A stretch of 64,000 nucleotides of DNA from Tsukamurella sp. PLM1 (lineage in GTDB: Bacteria; Actinomycetota; Actinomycetes; Mycobacteriales; Mycobacteriaceae): assembly GCF_023168325.1 (NCBI RefSeq), contig NZ_AP025688.1:4154001-4218000 (forward strand), read 5' to 3'. The notes under the pieces are model-generated. The model saw nothing but the letters and a program-made list of their open reading frames with translations. It searched no databases and was not told the DNA's origin. Position numbers and translations under genes: made by a program. How positions within the stretch are numbered: the first letter of the stretch is position 1; the number at the start of each line of letters is the position of its first letter. Below are positions 45,208-54,478 of the stretch, one piece after another.

Positions 45208-46707
45208 CGGACACCGCCACCGGAGCCGCCGGGACCGGCACGGGCACGGGTCCCACCTGCTCGGCGATCGACCGCGCCACCGCGCGGGCCCGCCGGCGGA
45301 TCTTGGCGATGCTGCTGATGTAGTACAGGTCGCCGGAGGCGATCTCGCCGAGCGCGTACAGCCCCGGCACCGACGCGCCGTCGCGCCCGATGATCGCGTT
45401 GTCATCGACGTTCACGCGCAGCCCGCCGTACGGGTTGCGCCGCGCCGTCCCGGCGTAGACGAGCGAGGACACCAGGCTCGCCGCCGCCCCCGACGGGGCG
45501 CCTGCGGGGGTGCGAGTCGCGTTCACCACGTACTCGACCGCCTCGTCGCCGACGGCACTGCTGACCACCAGCCCGGTCGCCGACGGTGCCACGTCCCGGA
45601 CGCCGTGCCGCACGGTCAGCGCACCGTCGACCACCATGTCCCCGAGCACCTGAGCGCTCCGCGCGGGCAGCGGGTTCGCCAGCGCCTGGAACGGCACGTG
45701 CGCGGTCGCGACCATCGCGGACCGGGCGGATCGGGTCATCGCCGACCACAGGTCGTTCGCGTAGTACTGGGCCACGCAGATCACGAGGCGCTGCACCTCG
45801 GGCGCGATCGACGCAGGTCGGCCGGAGAAGCCGGCGAGCCGCGCGCCGGCCGGCTCGGAGATCGCCCGGAACGCGGCGCGGACCTCGGACCGCCGCAGCC
45901 CCTCGCCCACCGCCAGGTAGTCGACGATGTTCGTGACGTCCTCCCACTCGAGGCCGCCGTGCTTGAGCCGCACCCGGCGGATGAGGGCGCCAACGTCGGG
46001 GTCGAAGTCCATCGGCTCGAGGTCGCTGCGCACGTCGGGCAGCACGCCCTGCCTCGAGGCCATGAGCAGCCGCCCCGCCCAGTTCCGGGCGCGCACGGCC
46101 AGGGCCACGTCGATGGCGCTCAGGCCGGTGCCGATGACCGCGGCCGTGTTTCCGGCGAGGACGCTCGGCAGCCATCCGTCCACGGGATACGGGTCCTGGG
46201 TGTAGCGTTCGGTCCCCTCGAGTCGGTACGGGTCGGCCGGCGGACTCGAGCCGAGTGCGAGCACGACGACGTCGTGCCGGTGGGTCTCGGGCGCGTGCCC
46301 CGGGCGCTGCACCACGAGCCGCCAGACGTCGCCTTCGCGCGCCGCGTCGGTGACCCGGCCGGTGATCCTGGTGAGCGAGTCACCGAAGTCGAGCGCCCGG
46401 GCCTGGGTGGATTGGCGCAGGTACCGGCCGTACGCCCAGCGCGGCACGAAACTGTGCCCGCCGTCGACGAGGAGCTCCGGCTCGTTCATCCGGCACCAAT
46501 CGACGAACTCGTCGGGCTCCTCCGCGGAGATGGACATCGCGAACGCCTGCCGGTTGAGCAGCGCGGAATCGGACTCCTCCGCATACGCCCGGCCCGGTCC
46601 GATGACCCGGTCGGCGTAGACGGAGACGGACAGATCGTCGCTCACCGGAAGCTGCCGCAGCAGGCTCACGGCCGCGGCACCCCTCCGACGATCCCGACTG
46701 ACACCAC
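45200..46707 (-). CDS. FAD/NAD(P)-binding protein (monooxygenase-like) (frameshifted near start)
   Basis: The native start is GTG 46707 (or 46704) behind AGGGAGAG, giving VSVGIVGGG; a missing base in the CCCC run at 46680-46683 then leads to AAAVSLLRQLPVSDDLSVSV. About 502 residues. It has a second dinucleotide fold VLAGNTAAVIGTGLSAIDVA and a C-terminal FAD-binding block NAIIGRDGASVPGLYALGEI. The layout fits the PF13454 group of FAD-NAD(P)-binding proteins related to N-hydroxylating monooxygenases. Substrate unknown. Translationally coupled to the MFS exporter. Confidence 0.8.
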
Positions 46708-46724
46708 GACATCTCTCCCTCGCT

Positions 46725-46742
46725 CGTTACTTACGCGTAACG
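46725..46742. promoter_or_regulatory. Inverted repeat upstream of flavoprotein/MFS operon
   Basis: CGTTAC-TTACGC-GTAACG, 6-bp arms, 18 nt upstream of the GTG at 46707. A candidate operator for a TetR- or similar-type regulator not present in the window. The flanking 46743-46851 contains no gene. Confidence 0.4.
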
Positions 46743-46851
46743 ATGGTCGCGAAGCGTTGCACCGCGGGGCAATGGTGGATACGTCACATCGGACAAGGCT
46801 GGACATGACCGGTAATTTCGTATATACGCCTAACGAACTGCGCCGCCCCGT

Positions 46852-48485
46852 TCACCAGTGGGAATGCCGCGTACGCGGCATCGGCTGCGGATCCGGCCCC
46901 TCGGCGGGCGGGGGCTGTACCAGGTGCACCACCTGTAGCACGTGGAACTGCTCCTGGTGCACCACCGCGAGGCCGCCGTAGTCGAGCGACACCTGCATAT
47001 CGGTGCCCATGAACTGGAACTGCCGGAACGTCCACCAGAGGTTCCCGTTCTCCTGGCGAAAGTCGTCGTCCGCGCGATCCGCGTCCGCGAGCACCCAAGC
47101 GGCGGTGCAGTTGTCCGCGGCCCACGAGGCCCACTGGTTGACGCCCCGCTCCTTGTCCCACAGGCGCCCCTCGGTGCGCCGATCTCCGTCGTTCCCCATG
47201 TCCTTCACGCCGCGGAACTCGTTCGGGAGACCGTCGAACACGATCTGCAACGACGGCCACGCCCAGCTCGGCTGCACCTGGAAGAACACGCAGTCGCCCG
47301 GCCGCGCGTGGTCGTGGATGTACCGCGCCGCGTAGCTGAAATCGCTCCCCCGGGCTTCGACAGCGGGCTGTGCTGCCACAGGTACCCCGGGATCGCAGCC
47401 ACGACGAGCACCGTCAGGACCGCCGCTCCCGCCACCCGGGGGCGCGGCAGGAGCCGCGCCACCGTCGACACCGCGGCCGCGAGCACCAGGACCAGGCCCG
47501 GAACGGTGAAGCTCACGTACCGCCCCACGTACGAGGGCACGATTGGCGAGACCAGCAGGATCACCACGAGCGGGACCAGTGCCCCGGCCAGGCCCCACCG
47601 CACGGCCTCCGGGTTCGACGGTGCGCCGCGCCACCACAGCAGCGCGGCCGCGGCGAGCACGATCCAGGCCGCCGCAGCGAACAGGTAGGAGTGGTCGAAC
47701 CACTGGTCCACCAGCACGTTCTGGAAGATCCGCCAGCCCGGCCAGCGCAGCCACGACACCTGATCGCGCTGCGTGGCGGCGAGGATCGCGACGGGGCCGG
47801 CGAGGGCGATCGCCGCGGCGGACGAGATCCCGACGCGGCGCAACTGCGCGCGCCGGCAGCCGGCGGCGCTCCCCGCGACCACGGCCGCTACCGCGAAGGC
47901 CAGGGTCGCGGAGTAGAGGAACAGCACCGTCGCGAGGAACAGGGCGCCCCCGTACCCGACCCACGGGCGGCGGCCGGCGCCGTCGCCGGACATGACGGCG
48001 CGATGCGCGGCGATCAGGACCAGCGCCGCGCTCGCGATCACCCAGGAGTAGGAGCGGGCCTCGACGCCGGACCACGTGAGCCGCGGCAGGATCAGCGCGA
48101 TCACGCCCGCGACCAGGGCGAAGTTCTCGCCCCCGAGGCGACGGGCGAGCGCGTGGCACGCCGCGACCGCGACACCGGCCCCGAGCGCGGAGAAGGCCCG
48201 CAGAGCGCCCGCGTCGAGCCCGAACACGAGGGAGAACGTGCGCACCGCCCAGTAGTAGAGGCCGTGCACGGCGTCGATGTTCGTCAGCAGGTGCCAGAGC
48301 TCGCCCGGGGAGCGGTCGATCGCCGAGACGGTGGCCAGCTCGTCGAACCAGACGGACGGCCGCCCGCCGTGCCACAGCGACAGGAGGAATCCGGCGATCC
48401 CGAAGACCCAGGGCACGAGCAGAGTCGGCCGCGGCCAGTGCCCGGTCCGGACCCGGCGCACCTGCGGCCGAGTTGCCAGGGCCAT
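46852..48485 (-). CDS. GT39-like membrane glycosyltransferase (frameshifted)
   Basis: About 544 residues. There are around ten membrane helices, and the first outer loop has GRPSVWFDELATVSAIDRSP with the acidic pair of C-type glycosyltransferases, then NIDAVHGLYYWAVRTFSLVF. The C-terminal soluble region (SDFSYAARYIHDHARPGDCV, then WWTFRQFQFMGTDMQVSLDY) follows after a missing base at 47347-47366. Probably uses a polyprenyl-phosphate sugar donor to modify the cell envelope. The ATG at 48485 overlaps the GtrA stop (TGATG), so it works with GtrA as in other GtrA/glycosyltransferase pairs. Confidence 0.8.
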
Positions 48486-48922
48486 CACATCAGCTTGAAG
48501 ATCACCGTGCGCTGGACGATGAAGTTGACGACCGTCGCGGTGCCCTGGGCGATCACGAAGGCGAAGAGGCGATTGAGGTAGCTGCCGAGGCCGTCCTCGG
48601 GCGGCGGGAACAGCGTGTAGAACGCCATGTACAGGCCCAGCTGGACGCCGTACATCGTGATGTAGAGGGCCCACACCGCGATCAGCCGTTTGGTGGACGG
48701 CTCGGCCCGGAAGGTCCACCGGCGGTTGAGCAGGTACGCGGTGGTGGTGCCGAGAATGAAGCCGATGGTCTTGGCCAGTGCCTCGTCAACTCCGAAGGCC
48801 TTGGTGAGGACCAGCAGGGTTCCGAAGTCCACAACCGCCGAGAAGCCGCCGGTCAGCACGAACCGGATCAGCTGCGTCTTGAGATCGAGGTGTTCCCGAT
48901 CTGCGGCTTCGGAGGTGGTCAC
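48485..48922 (-). CDS. GtrA-family membrane protein (Rv3789-like)
   Basis: 145 residues, four membrane helices: RFVLTGGFSAVVDFGTLLVL, KTIGFILGTTTAYLLNRRWT, WALYITMYGVQLGLYMAFYT and FVIAQGTATVVNFIVQRTVI. The N-R-R-W-T-F motif is typical for GtrA. In M. tuberculosis the relative Rv3789 lies directly before dprE1 and supports arabinan assembly. Here it lies about 8.4 kb from dprE1 and beside a GT39-like gene, so a lipid-linked sugar role is retained but the partner may differ. Confidence 0.9.
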   Translation of the reverse strand: MTTSEAADREHLDLKTQLIRFVLTGGFSAVVDFGTLLVLTKAFGVDEALAKTIGFILGTTTAYLLNRRWTFRAEPSTKRLIAVWALYITMYGVQLGLYMAFYTLFPPPEDGLGSYLNRLFAFVIAQGTATVVNFIVQRTVIFKLM

Positions 48923-48952
48923 GAGGTCACAGCGTACTTGAGAGATCGTTCG

Positions 48953-49443
48953 TCATTCGAATACGTCGTCATCGTCCGCGGCAGCGGCCTCGCGGCGGCG
49001 CTCGGTCCGGGCGGCCAGGAGAGCGGCGCCGCCGACGACGCCGGCGCCCACCAGCCCCCGACCGCGGCGCCCACGAGCGTGCTCGGGTCGCGGTCGAGTT
49101 GGAGCGCGCACCACACCGCGAGGTACGGGATCAGGAGCGCCGCCATCACGGCTTTGCGCTTCGGGGTCAGGAAGGCACGGGTGATGGACGCGAGCGGCAC
49201 GTTGTGCCTGCTGCAATACCGGTAGGCGGCGAGCTGCGTCGCGAGCAGCAGCAGGAGCACGGCCATCGCGGTGATCCGGGCGCCCTCCGCCGCCGCGATC
49301 AGGGAGGCCACGAGCGCAGCGGGCCCGGCCCAGTAGTAGCCCACCGACATCGCCCGGTAGTACTCCTCGCGGTTCCGCTCGTCGCCCCAGGCGGGGTCCG
49401 ACGGGGCGAGAATGAAGTCCTCGACGCGACTCTCAGCCGACAT
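48953..49443 (-). CDS. Small membrane protein paired with XRE regulator (frameshifted)
   Basis: About 163 residues. An acidic start (SRVEDFILAPSDPAWGDERN) precedes four membrane segments, including VGYYWAGPAALVASLIAAAE and KAVMAALLIPYLAVWCALQL. One missing G in the run at 49055-49059 joins LVGAAVGG to LVGAGVVGGAALLAARTERR and the acidic end DDDDVFE. The ATG overlaps the upstream XRE gene by 11 bases. Short XRE regulators translationally coupled to small multi-TM proteins are common in Gram-positives; their role is mostly unknown. Confidence 0.7.
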
Positions 49444-49648
49444 GATCGTCCTCCTTCAGGGGAAACAGCTCTTCGACGGTGGATTCCAGTGCCCGCGCCA
49501 CCTTCAGCGCGAGGTACACACTGGGCGCGTAGTCGCCCTTCTCGACCGACACCACCGTCTGCCGACTCACGCCGACGGCGGCGGCCAGCTCGGCCTGGGT
49601 GATGCGCCGGGCGCGTCGCCGCGCCCGGACCGGGTTCTCGTCCTCCAC
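49433..49648 (-). CDS. XRE/Cro-type small transcriptional regulator
   Basis: 71 residues, almost only a helix-turn-helix: RRARRITQAELAAAVGVSRQ, TVVSVEKGDYAPSVYLALKV and ARALESTVEELFPLKED. This is the short Cro/CI (YgzD-like) form. GTG 49648. A 35-bp palindrome lies directly upstream (49659-49693), so it probably represses its own operon with the downstream membrane protein. Confidence 0.92.
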   Translation of the reverse strand: MEDENPVRARRRARRITQAELAAAVGVSRQTVVSVEKGDYAPSVYLALKVARALESTVEELFPLKEDDHVG

Positions 49649-49658
49649 GTCGTCAAGT

Positions 49659-49693
49659 CAAGCATTCTTGACATTTAACGTCAAGAATACTTG
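49659..49693. promoter_or_regulatory. Operator palindrome for the XRE regulator
   Basis: CAAGCATTCTTGAC-N7-GTCAAGAATACTTG: 14-bp arms with one mismatch, very AT-rich for this genome, ending 11 nt before the regulator's GTG. It contains TTGAC half-sites on both strands that could be -35 elements. Confidence 0.75.
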
Positions 49694-49797
49694 TCTTTCG
49701 CCGGTTCTACAGTCGGCGTCGCCCGATTTGGTCTCATTCCTGCCCGATTACGGGCAGATAATTGACACGGCACCGTCGGGACCGGAAGATCGAGGGC

Positions 49798-50058
49798 GTG
49801 CCGGACAGCGAGCTCGTGGATCACATCGCGCGGACCACGGGGCTCTCCGCCACCGAGGCCGTGCGTGTCATCGACGACGTCACGGCCTACTACCGGGAGC
49901 CGGTCGAGGACTTCGTCCGTCGCCGCCACCGCGATCTGCAGGGACGCGGCGCGCGCAACGCGGAGATATTCGCGACGCTCGCCGACGAGTTGCGCAGCCG
50001 GCTCGTCGCCGCCCCCGACCTCACCGAGCGGCAGCTGCGCCGCCTCATCTACAGCTAG
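49798..50058 (+). CDS. Small hypothetical protein upstream of glmS
   Basis: 86 residues from GTG 49798. Helical: SELVDHIARTTGLSATEAVR, VIDDVTAYYREPVEDFVRRR and RGARNAEIFATLADELRSRL. The early part resembles the helix-rich DNA-binding fold of HU- or SpoIIID-like small proteins only superficially; no family is assigned. A TTG at 49762 in frame is an alternative. It ends 15 nt before glmS and may be cotranscribed with it. Confidence 0.65.
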   Translation: MPDSELVDHIARTTGLSATEAVRVIDDVTAYYREPVEDFVRRRHRDLQGRGARNAEIFATLADELRSRLVAAPDLTERQLRRLIYS

Positions 50059-50073
50059 GAGCACCACCGGAGC

Positions 50074-51894
50074 ATGTGCGGAATCGTCGGATACATCGGT
50101 GGCCAGACAGCCGTGGACATCCTCGTCGACGGGCTCACCCAGCTCGAGTACCGCGGGTACGACTCGGCGGGTATCGCCGTCCTCGGACCGTCCGGCGCCA
50201 AGCGCGTGCGCAGCGTGGGCCGTGTGCGCGACCTGGAGGCCGCGCTGCCCAAGCGCCTCGCCGGTAAGACCGGCATCGGCCACACCCGGTGGGCCACGCA
50301 CGGCGCACCGTCGGAGGAGAACGCCCACCCGCACACCGATTCCGCCGAGCGGATCTTCGTGGTGCACAACGGCATCATCGACAACGCCCGCGACCTGCGC
50401 CTCGAGCTCGAGGCCGACGGCGTGGAGCTCACCTCCGACACCGACACCGAGGCCGTCTCGCACCTCATCGCCCGGACCGGCGCCGAGACCCTCGAGGACG
50501 CGGTGCGCCAGACCCTGCACCGGCTGAGCGGCACCTACGCCCTCGCCGTGATCGACACCGAGCACCCGGACCGGATCGTGGTGGCCCGCAACGGCTCGCC
50601 CTTGATCCTGGGCGTCGGCGACAAGGAGATGTTCGTCGCCTCGGACATCTCGGCCGTGGTCCGGCACACCAGCCAGGTCGTGCACCTCGACGACGGCGAG
50701 TGCGCCACCGTGACCGCCTCCGGCTTCCGCATGTTCAGCGCCGACGACAACCGCGCCGTCGCCAAGTCCGCCACCACCGTGGACATCTCGCCCGACGAGC
50801 TGGAGCTGGGCAACCACAGCCACTTCATGCTCAAGGAGATCGCCGAGCAGCCGTCCTCGCTGGAGCGCATGCTGTCCGGGCGCCTCGACGAGCGCTTCGC
50901 CACGGCCCGCCTCGACGGCCTGAACCTCGACGCGCAGGCGATGCGCCGGTTCAAGCGCGTCAAGATCCTCGGCTGCGGCAGCGCGTACTACATGGGCCAG
51001 CTGGGCGCCTCGCTGATCGAGGAGCTCGCCCGGATCCCCGCCGATGCGGAGCCCGCCAGCGAATTCCGTTACCGCAACCCGATCGTCGAGCCGGACACCC
51101 TCTACGTCGCGGTCAGCCAGTCCGGCGAGACCGCCGACACCGCGTTCGCCGTACAGGAGGTCAAGCGCAAGGGCGGCACCATCGTCGGCCTGGTGAACGT
51201 GGTCGGCTCGACCATCGCGCGGGAGGTCTCCGGCGGCATCTACCTGCACGCCGGCCCCGAGGTCTCCGTCGCCTCGACCAAGGCCAACACGCATATGGCC
51301 GTCGGGTTCGCGCTGCTCGCGCTCGCGCTGGGCCGCGTACGCGACCTCTCCATCACCGACGGTACGCGGATCGTCAAGGGCCTCAAGGCTCTCCCGGCAC
51401 AGATCGAGCAGATCATCAGCGCGCCCGACGAGGTGGAGAAGGCGGCCAAGCTGCTCGCCGAGGCACCGAGCCTGTTCTTCATCGGCCGCGTGCGCGGCTA
51501 TCCGACCGCCCGCGAGGGGGCGCAGAAGTTCAAGGAGATCAGCTACCGGCACGCGGAGGCCTACCAGGCGTCCGAGCTCAAGCACGGCCCGCTCGCCCTG
51601 ATCAGCCCGGAGCTTCCCACCGTCGCGATCGTCCCCGACGACGAGCTGCTGGACCGCAACGTGGGTGCACTGCACGAGATCTCGGCCCGCGGCGGCGACA
51701 TCGTGGCGATCACCAACCCCGGCGTCGAGCTGCCCGAGGCGAAGGTCACGCTGACCGTCCCGAAGAACGAGCCCGAGCTGGACCCGATCCTGCTCATGAT
51801 CCCGACGCAGCTACTCGCCTACTACGCGGCGCTGAGCCTGGGCCTGAACATCGACCGGCCCCGCAACCTGGCGAAGTCGGTCACCGTCGAGTAG
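50074..51894 (+). CDS. glmS: Glutamine--fructose-6-phosphate aminotransferase
   Basis: 606 residues, full length. Class II glutaminase domain with catalytic Cys2 (MCGIVGYIGG), then GHTRWATHG and NGIIDN. Two SIS sugar-binding domains follow (GCGSAYYMGQ, SQSGETADTAFAVQE, RGYPTAREGAQKFKEISYRH), ending in the conserved PRNLAKSVTVE. It makes glucosamine-6-phosphate for peptidoglycan. The upstream small gene ends 15 nt before. Convergent with doeC with no spacer at all. Confidence 0.98.
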   Translation: MCGIVGYIGGQTAVDILVDGLTQLEYRGYDSAGIAVLGPSGAKRVRSVGRVRDLEAALPKRLAGKTGIGHTRWATHGAPSEENAHPHTDSAERIFVVHNGIIDNARDLRLELEADGVELTSDTDTEAVSHLIARTGAETLEDAVRQTLHRLSGTYALAVIDTEHPDRIVVARNGSPLILGVGDKEMFVASDISAVVRHTSQVVHLDDGECATVTASGFRMFSADDNRAVAKSATTVDISPDELELGNHSHFMLKEIAEQPSSLERMLSGRLDERFATARLDGLNLDAQAMRRFKRVKILGCGSAYYMGQLGASLIEELARIPADAEPASEFRYRNPIVEPDTLYVAVSQSGETADTAFAVQEVKRKGGTIVGLVNVVGSTIAREVSGGIYLHAGPEVSVASTKANTHMAVGFALLALALGRVRDLSITDGTRIVKGLKALPAQIEQIISAPDEVEKAAKLLAEAPSLFFIGRVRGYPTAREGAQKFKEISYRHAEAYQASELKHGPLALISPELPTVAIVPDDELLDRNVGALHEISARGGDIVAITNPGVELPEAKVTLTVPKNEPELDPILLMIPTQLLAYYAALSLGLNIDRPRNLAKSVTVE

Positions 51895-53273
51895 TCACTC
51901 CCGCTTGGGACCCACCCACACCTGCTGGGCATTGACGAACTCGTGGATGCCGGCGCGGCCGAGTTCGCGGCCGTAGCCGGAGCGCTTGATGCCGCCGCTG
52001 GGCAGGCGCGGGTCGGTCTTGACGATGCCGTTCACGCTGACCTGCCCGGCCTCGAGCTCCCGCGCCATCGCCTCGCCGCGCGCGGCGTCGGTCCAGACGC
52101 TCGCGGCGAGGCCGTACGGCGTGGCGTTCGCCAGATCGACGGCGTGCTCAGCGTCGACGGCCGTCATCACGGCGGCGACGGGTCCGAACGTCTCCTCCAC
52201 ACACGCCGCCATGCCCGGCCGCACGCCGGTGAGCAGGGTAGGCGGGTAGAAGAACCCGGGCCGGTCGGGGATCTCGCCGCCGAGCAGGCACGTCGCGCCG
52301 GCCGCAACGGTGTCCGTGACCTGACGGTGCAGGTTGTCGCGGAGGTCCGCGCGGGCGATCGGGCCCACCTGCGTGGTCTCGTCGCGCGGATCACCCATCC
52401 GCAGCGCGGCGAACCGGGCTCGCAGCGCCTCGACGAACGCGTCGTGCACGGGCCGCTCCACGATGATCCGCTTCGCGGCGATGCACGACTGGCCGGCGTT
52501 GATGATGCGGGACAGCGCCAGCACCTCGGCCGCCGCCTCGATGTCGGCGTCCGCCAACACGATCGCCGGATCGGACCCGCCGAGCTCGAGGACGGCGGGC
52601 TTGATCTCCGACGCCGCGATCGCGGCCACGGCGGCGCCGGCGCGGTCCGAACCGGTGAACGAGACCGCGCGGATCCGGCGGTCGCGGATCACGGACTCCA
52701 CGTCGGGCGTGGTCACCGGGAGGGAGGAGAAGACACCGTCGGGGGCCCCGACCGTGCGGAAAGCACCCGCGATGGCGGCGGCGCACCCGGGACGTGCGGG
52801 TCGTGCTTCATCACGCAGGTGTTCCCGGCCATCAGCGCCGGCGCGCAGAACCGGAACGCCAACCAGAACGGCGCGTTCCACGGCAGCACGCCGAGCACCG
52901 GGCCCAACGGGAGGTACTGCACGTAGCTGAGCGTCGCGTCGGACTCGACCACGTCCGGGCTCAGGTAGTCGGCACCGTGTTCCGCGTAGTGCTCCGCAGC
53001 CCACGCGGCCTTCACCACCTCGCCCCGGGCCTCGGTGATGGGCTTGCCCATCTCCTCGGTCATCATCATCGCGTAATCGTCGACACCGCGGCGCAACTCG
53101 GCGCCCACCGCGCGCAACAGCCGCGCCCGGGCCTCGAAGCCGGCGTCGCGCCACTCCGGGAACGCCGATTCGGCGCGGGCGAGCACGGCCTCCACCTCCG
53201 TCGGTCCCGCCGCCGGCATCGATCGCACCTCGTTCCCCGTCGCCGGGTCGGTCGCGGTCAGCATCGCCGTCAT
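51895..53273 (-). CDS. doeC: Aldehyde dehydrogenase of ectoine catabolism, aspartate-semialdehyde type (frameshifted)
   Basis: About 459 residues. NAD(P) and active-site blocks: LPLGPVLGVLPWNAPFWLAF, SFTGSDRAGAAVAAIAA, VLELGGSDPAIVL (general-base Glu) and INAGQSCIAAKRIIVERPVH (nucleophile Cys). The end is SGGIKRSGYGRELG. A missing G near 52786-52791 splits it at VMKHDPHVPG/CAAAIAGAF. Succinate-semialdehyde dehydrogenases look the same, but the operon (doeA, doeD, doeB) points to oxidation of aspartate semialdehyde to aspartate. ATG 53273 overlaps the doeA stop. Confidence 0.85.
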
Positions 53274-54478
53274 GATTCCACCTCCGTATCCGTCGTTTCC
53301 CGTTGCGCGACACCGCCGTCGTGGACGGTGAAGTCCTCCCCGAGGGTGAAGAACGACTCGCAGCCGTCCTCCGTGATCCGGATCGTGTCCGAGATGCCCA
53401 CGGTCTTGTCGCCGTCCACGCCCCACATCCACGGGATCACGTGGAACGTCATCCCCGGCTCCAGCGCCGTGAAGTCGCCGGGATTGAGGCTGAGGATGTA
53501 GCCCTCGTCCCACGACGGTGGGAAGGCGATGCCGATCGAGTATCCCGACCTCGTGACCAGGCGGGCACCCACCGTGTTGTCCGAAATGATGCGCCGCACC
53601 AGCGAGTCCGCGTCGGAGACCGTCATCCCCGGGCGCATCAACGACTTCAACTCGGACAGGGCCAGTTTCATGCGTTCCTGCGCCTCGCGCATCGTCGTGG
53701 ACAGCTCCCCGTTCACCACCGTGCGCATCAGTGCCGCGTGGTAGCGGCGGTAGCAGCCGCCCACTTCGAGGAACACGTGCTCGCCGGGTTCGATGGTGCG
53801 GCCCTCCCAGGTGGCGTGGCCGATCATCGACCGCGGCCCCGACGCGACGTACGGCATGACCGCCGGGAACTCCCCACCGGCTCTGAACATCGCCGCGCTG
53901 ATCGCCGCCGCCACATCGTTCTCGGTGTTGCCCGGGACCGCCGCCTCGAGACCCGCGGCCATCCCCGCCTCCGCCGCCCGTGCCGCCTTGCGCATCACCT
54001 CGATCTCGACCGCCGATTTCGTCGCCCGCCCGGCCTCGACGATCCCGAAGCAGTCCATCAGCACGCCCTGCTGGAACGACGTGTGCACCCGGTCCTGCTG
54101 GTAGGCGGGGAAGAAGTAGCTGTTGCGCTCGTAGCCCACCCGGCGCGTCCCGAGGCCGCCCTCCTTGAGCGTGAGCACCAGCTCCTGGATCGCGTCGCCG
54201 GTGTCCGGGTACGGACGGGTGCGCTCGACCCAGGTGCGGGCGATCACGTTGGACTCCTCCATCGCACGCGTGATCATCACCGGCTCGTCGTCCAGCGGCA
54301 CCACCAGCGCCTGGAAGAACGAGTAGCCGGTGGTCTGGTAGTCCGTGAGGTACATCAGGTTCTCGGGATCGGTGATCACCACCGCGTCCAGCCCGCGCCG
54401 CTCCATCCGCTCGCGGAGCTCCCCCAGGCGGCGCTCGTACTCGGTGGTGGGGAACGTCATGTCGTCGCGCGCCCTCAT
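53270..54478 (-). CDS. doeA: Ectoine hydrolase (M24 peptidase-like)
   Basis: 402 residues of creatinase/prolidase fold. The N-terminal domain has YERRLGELRERMERRGLDAV and VITDPENLMYLTDYQTTGYS. The catalytic pita-bread domain has ATKSAVEIEVMRKAARAAEA and GGEFPAVMPYVASGPRSMIG, and the end is EPGMTFHVIPWMWG. DoeA proteins open the ectoine ring to N-alpha-acetyl-diaminobutyrate. Assignment rests on the sequence and the presence of doeB, doeC and doeD in one operon. ATG 54478 overlaps the doeD stop; an in-frame ATG at 54460 is possible. Confidence 0.87.
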   Translation of the reverse strand: MRARDDMTFPTTEYERRLGELRERMERRGLDAVVITDPENLMYLTDYQTTGYSFFQALVVPLDDEPVMITRAMEESNVIARTWVERTRPYPDTGDAIQELVLTLKEGGLGTRRVGYERNSYFFPAYQQDRVHTSFQQGVLMDCFGIVEAGRATKSAVEIEVMRKAARAAEAGMAAGLEAAVPGNTENDVAAAISAAMFRAGGEFPAVMPYVASGPRSMIGHATWEGRTIEPGEHVFLEVGGCYRRYHAALMRTVVNGELSTTMREAQERMKLALSELKSLMRPGMTVSDADSLVRRIISDNTVGARLVTRSGYSIGIAFPPSWDEGYILSLNPGDFTALEPGMTFHVIPWMWGVDGDKTVGISDTIRITEDGCESFFTLGEDFTVHDGGVAQRETTDTEVES

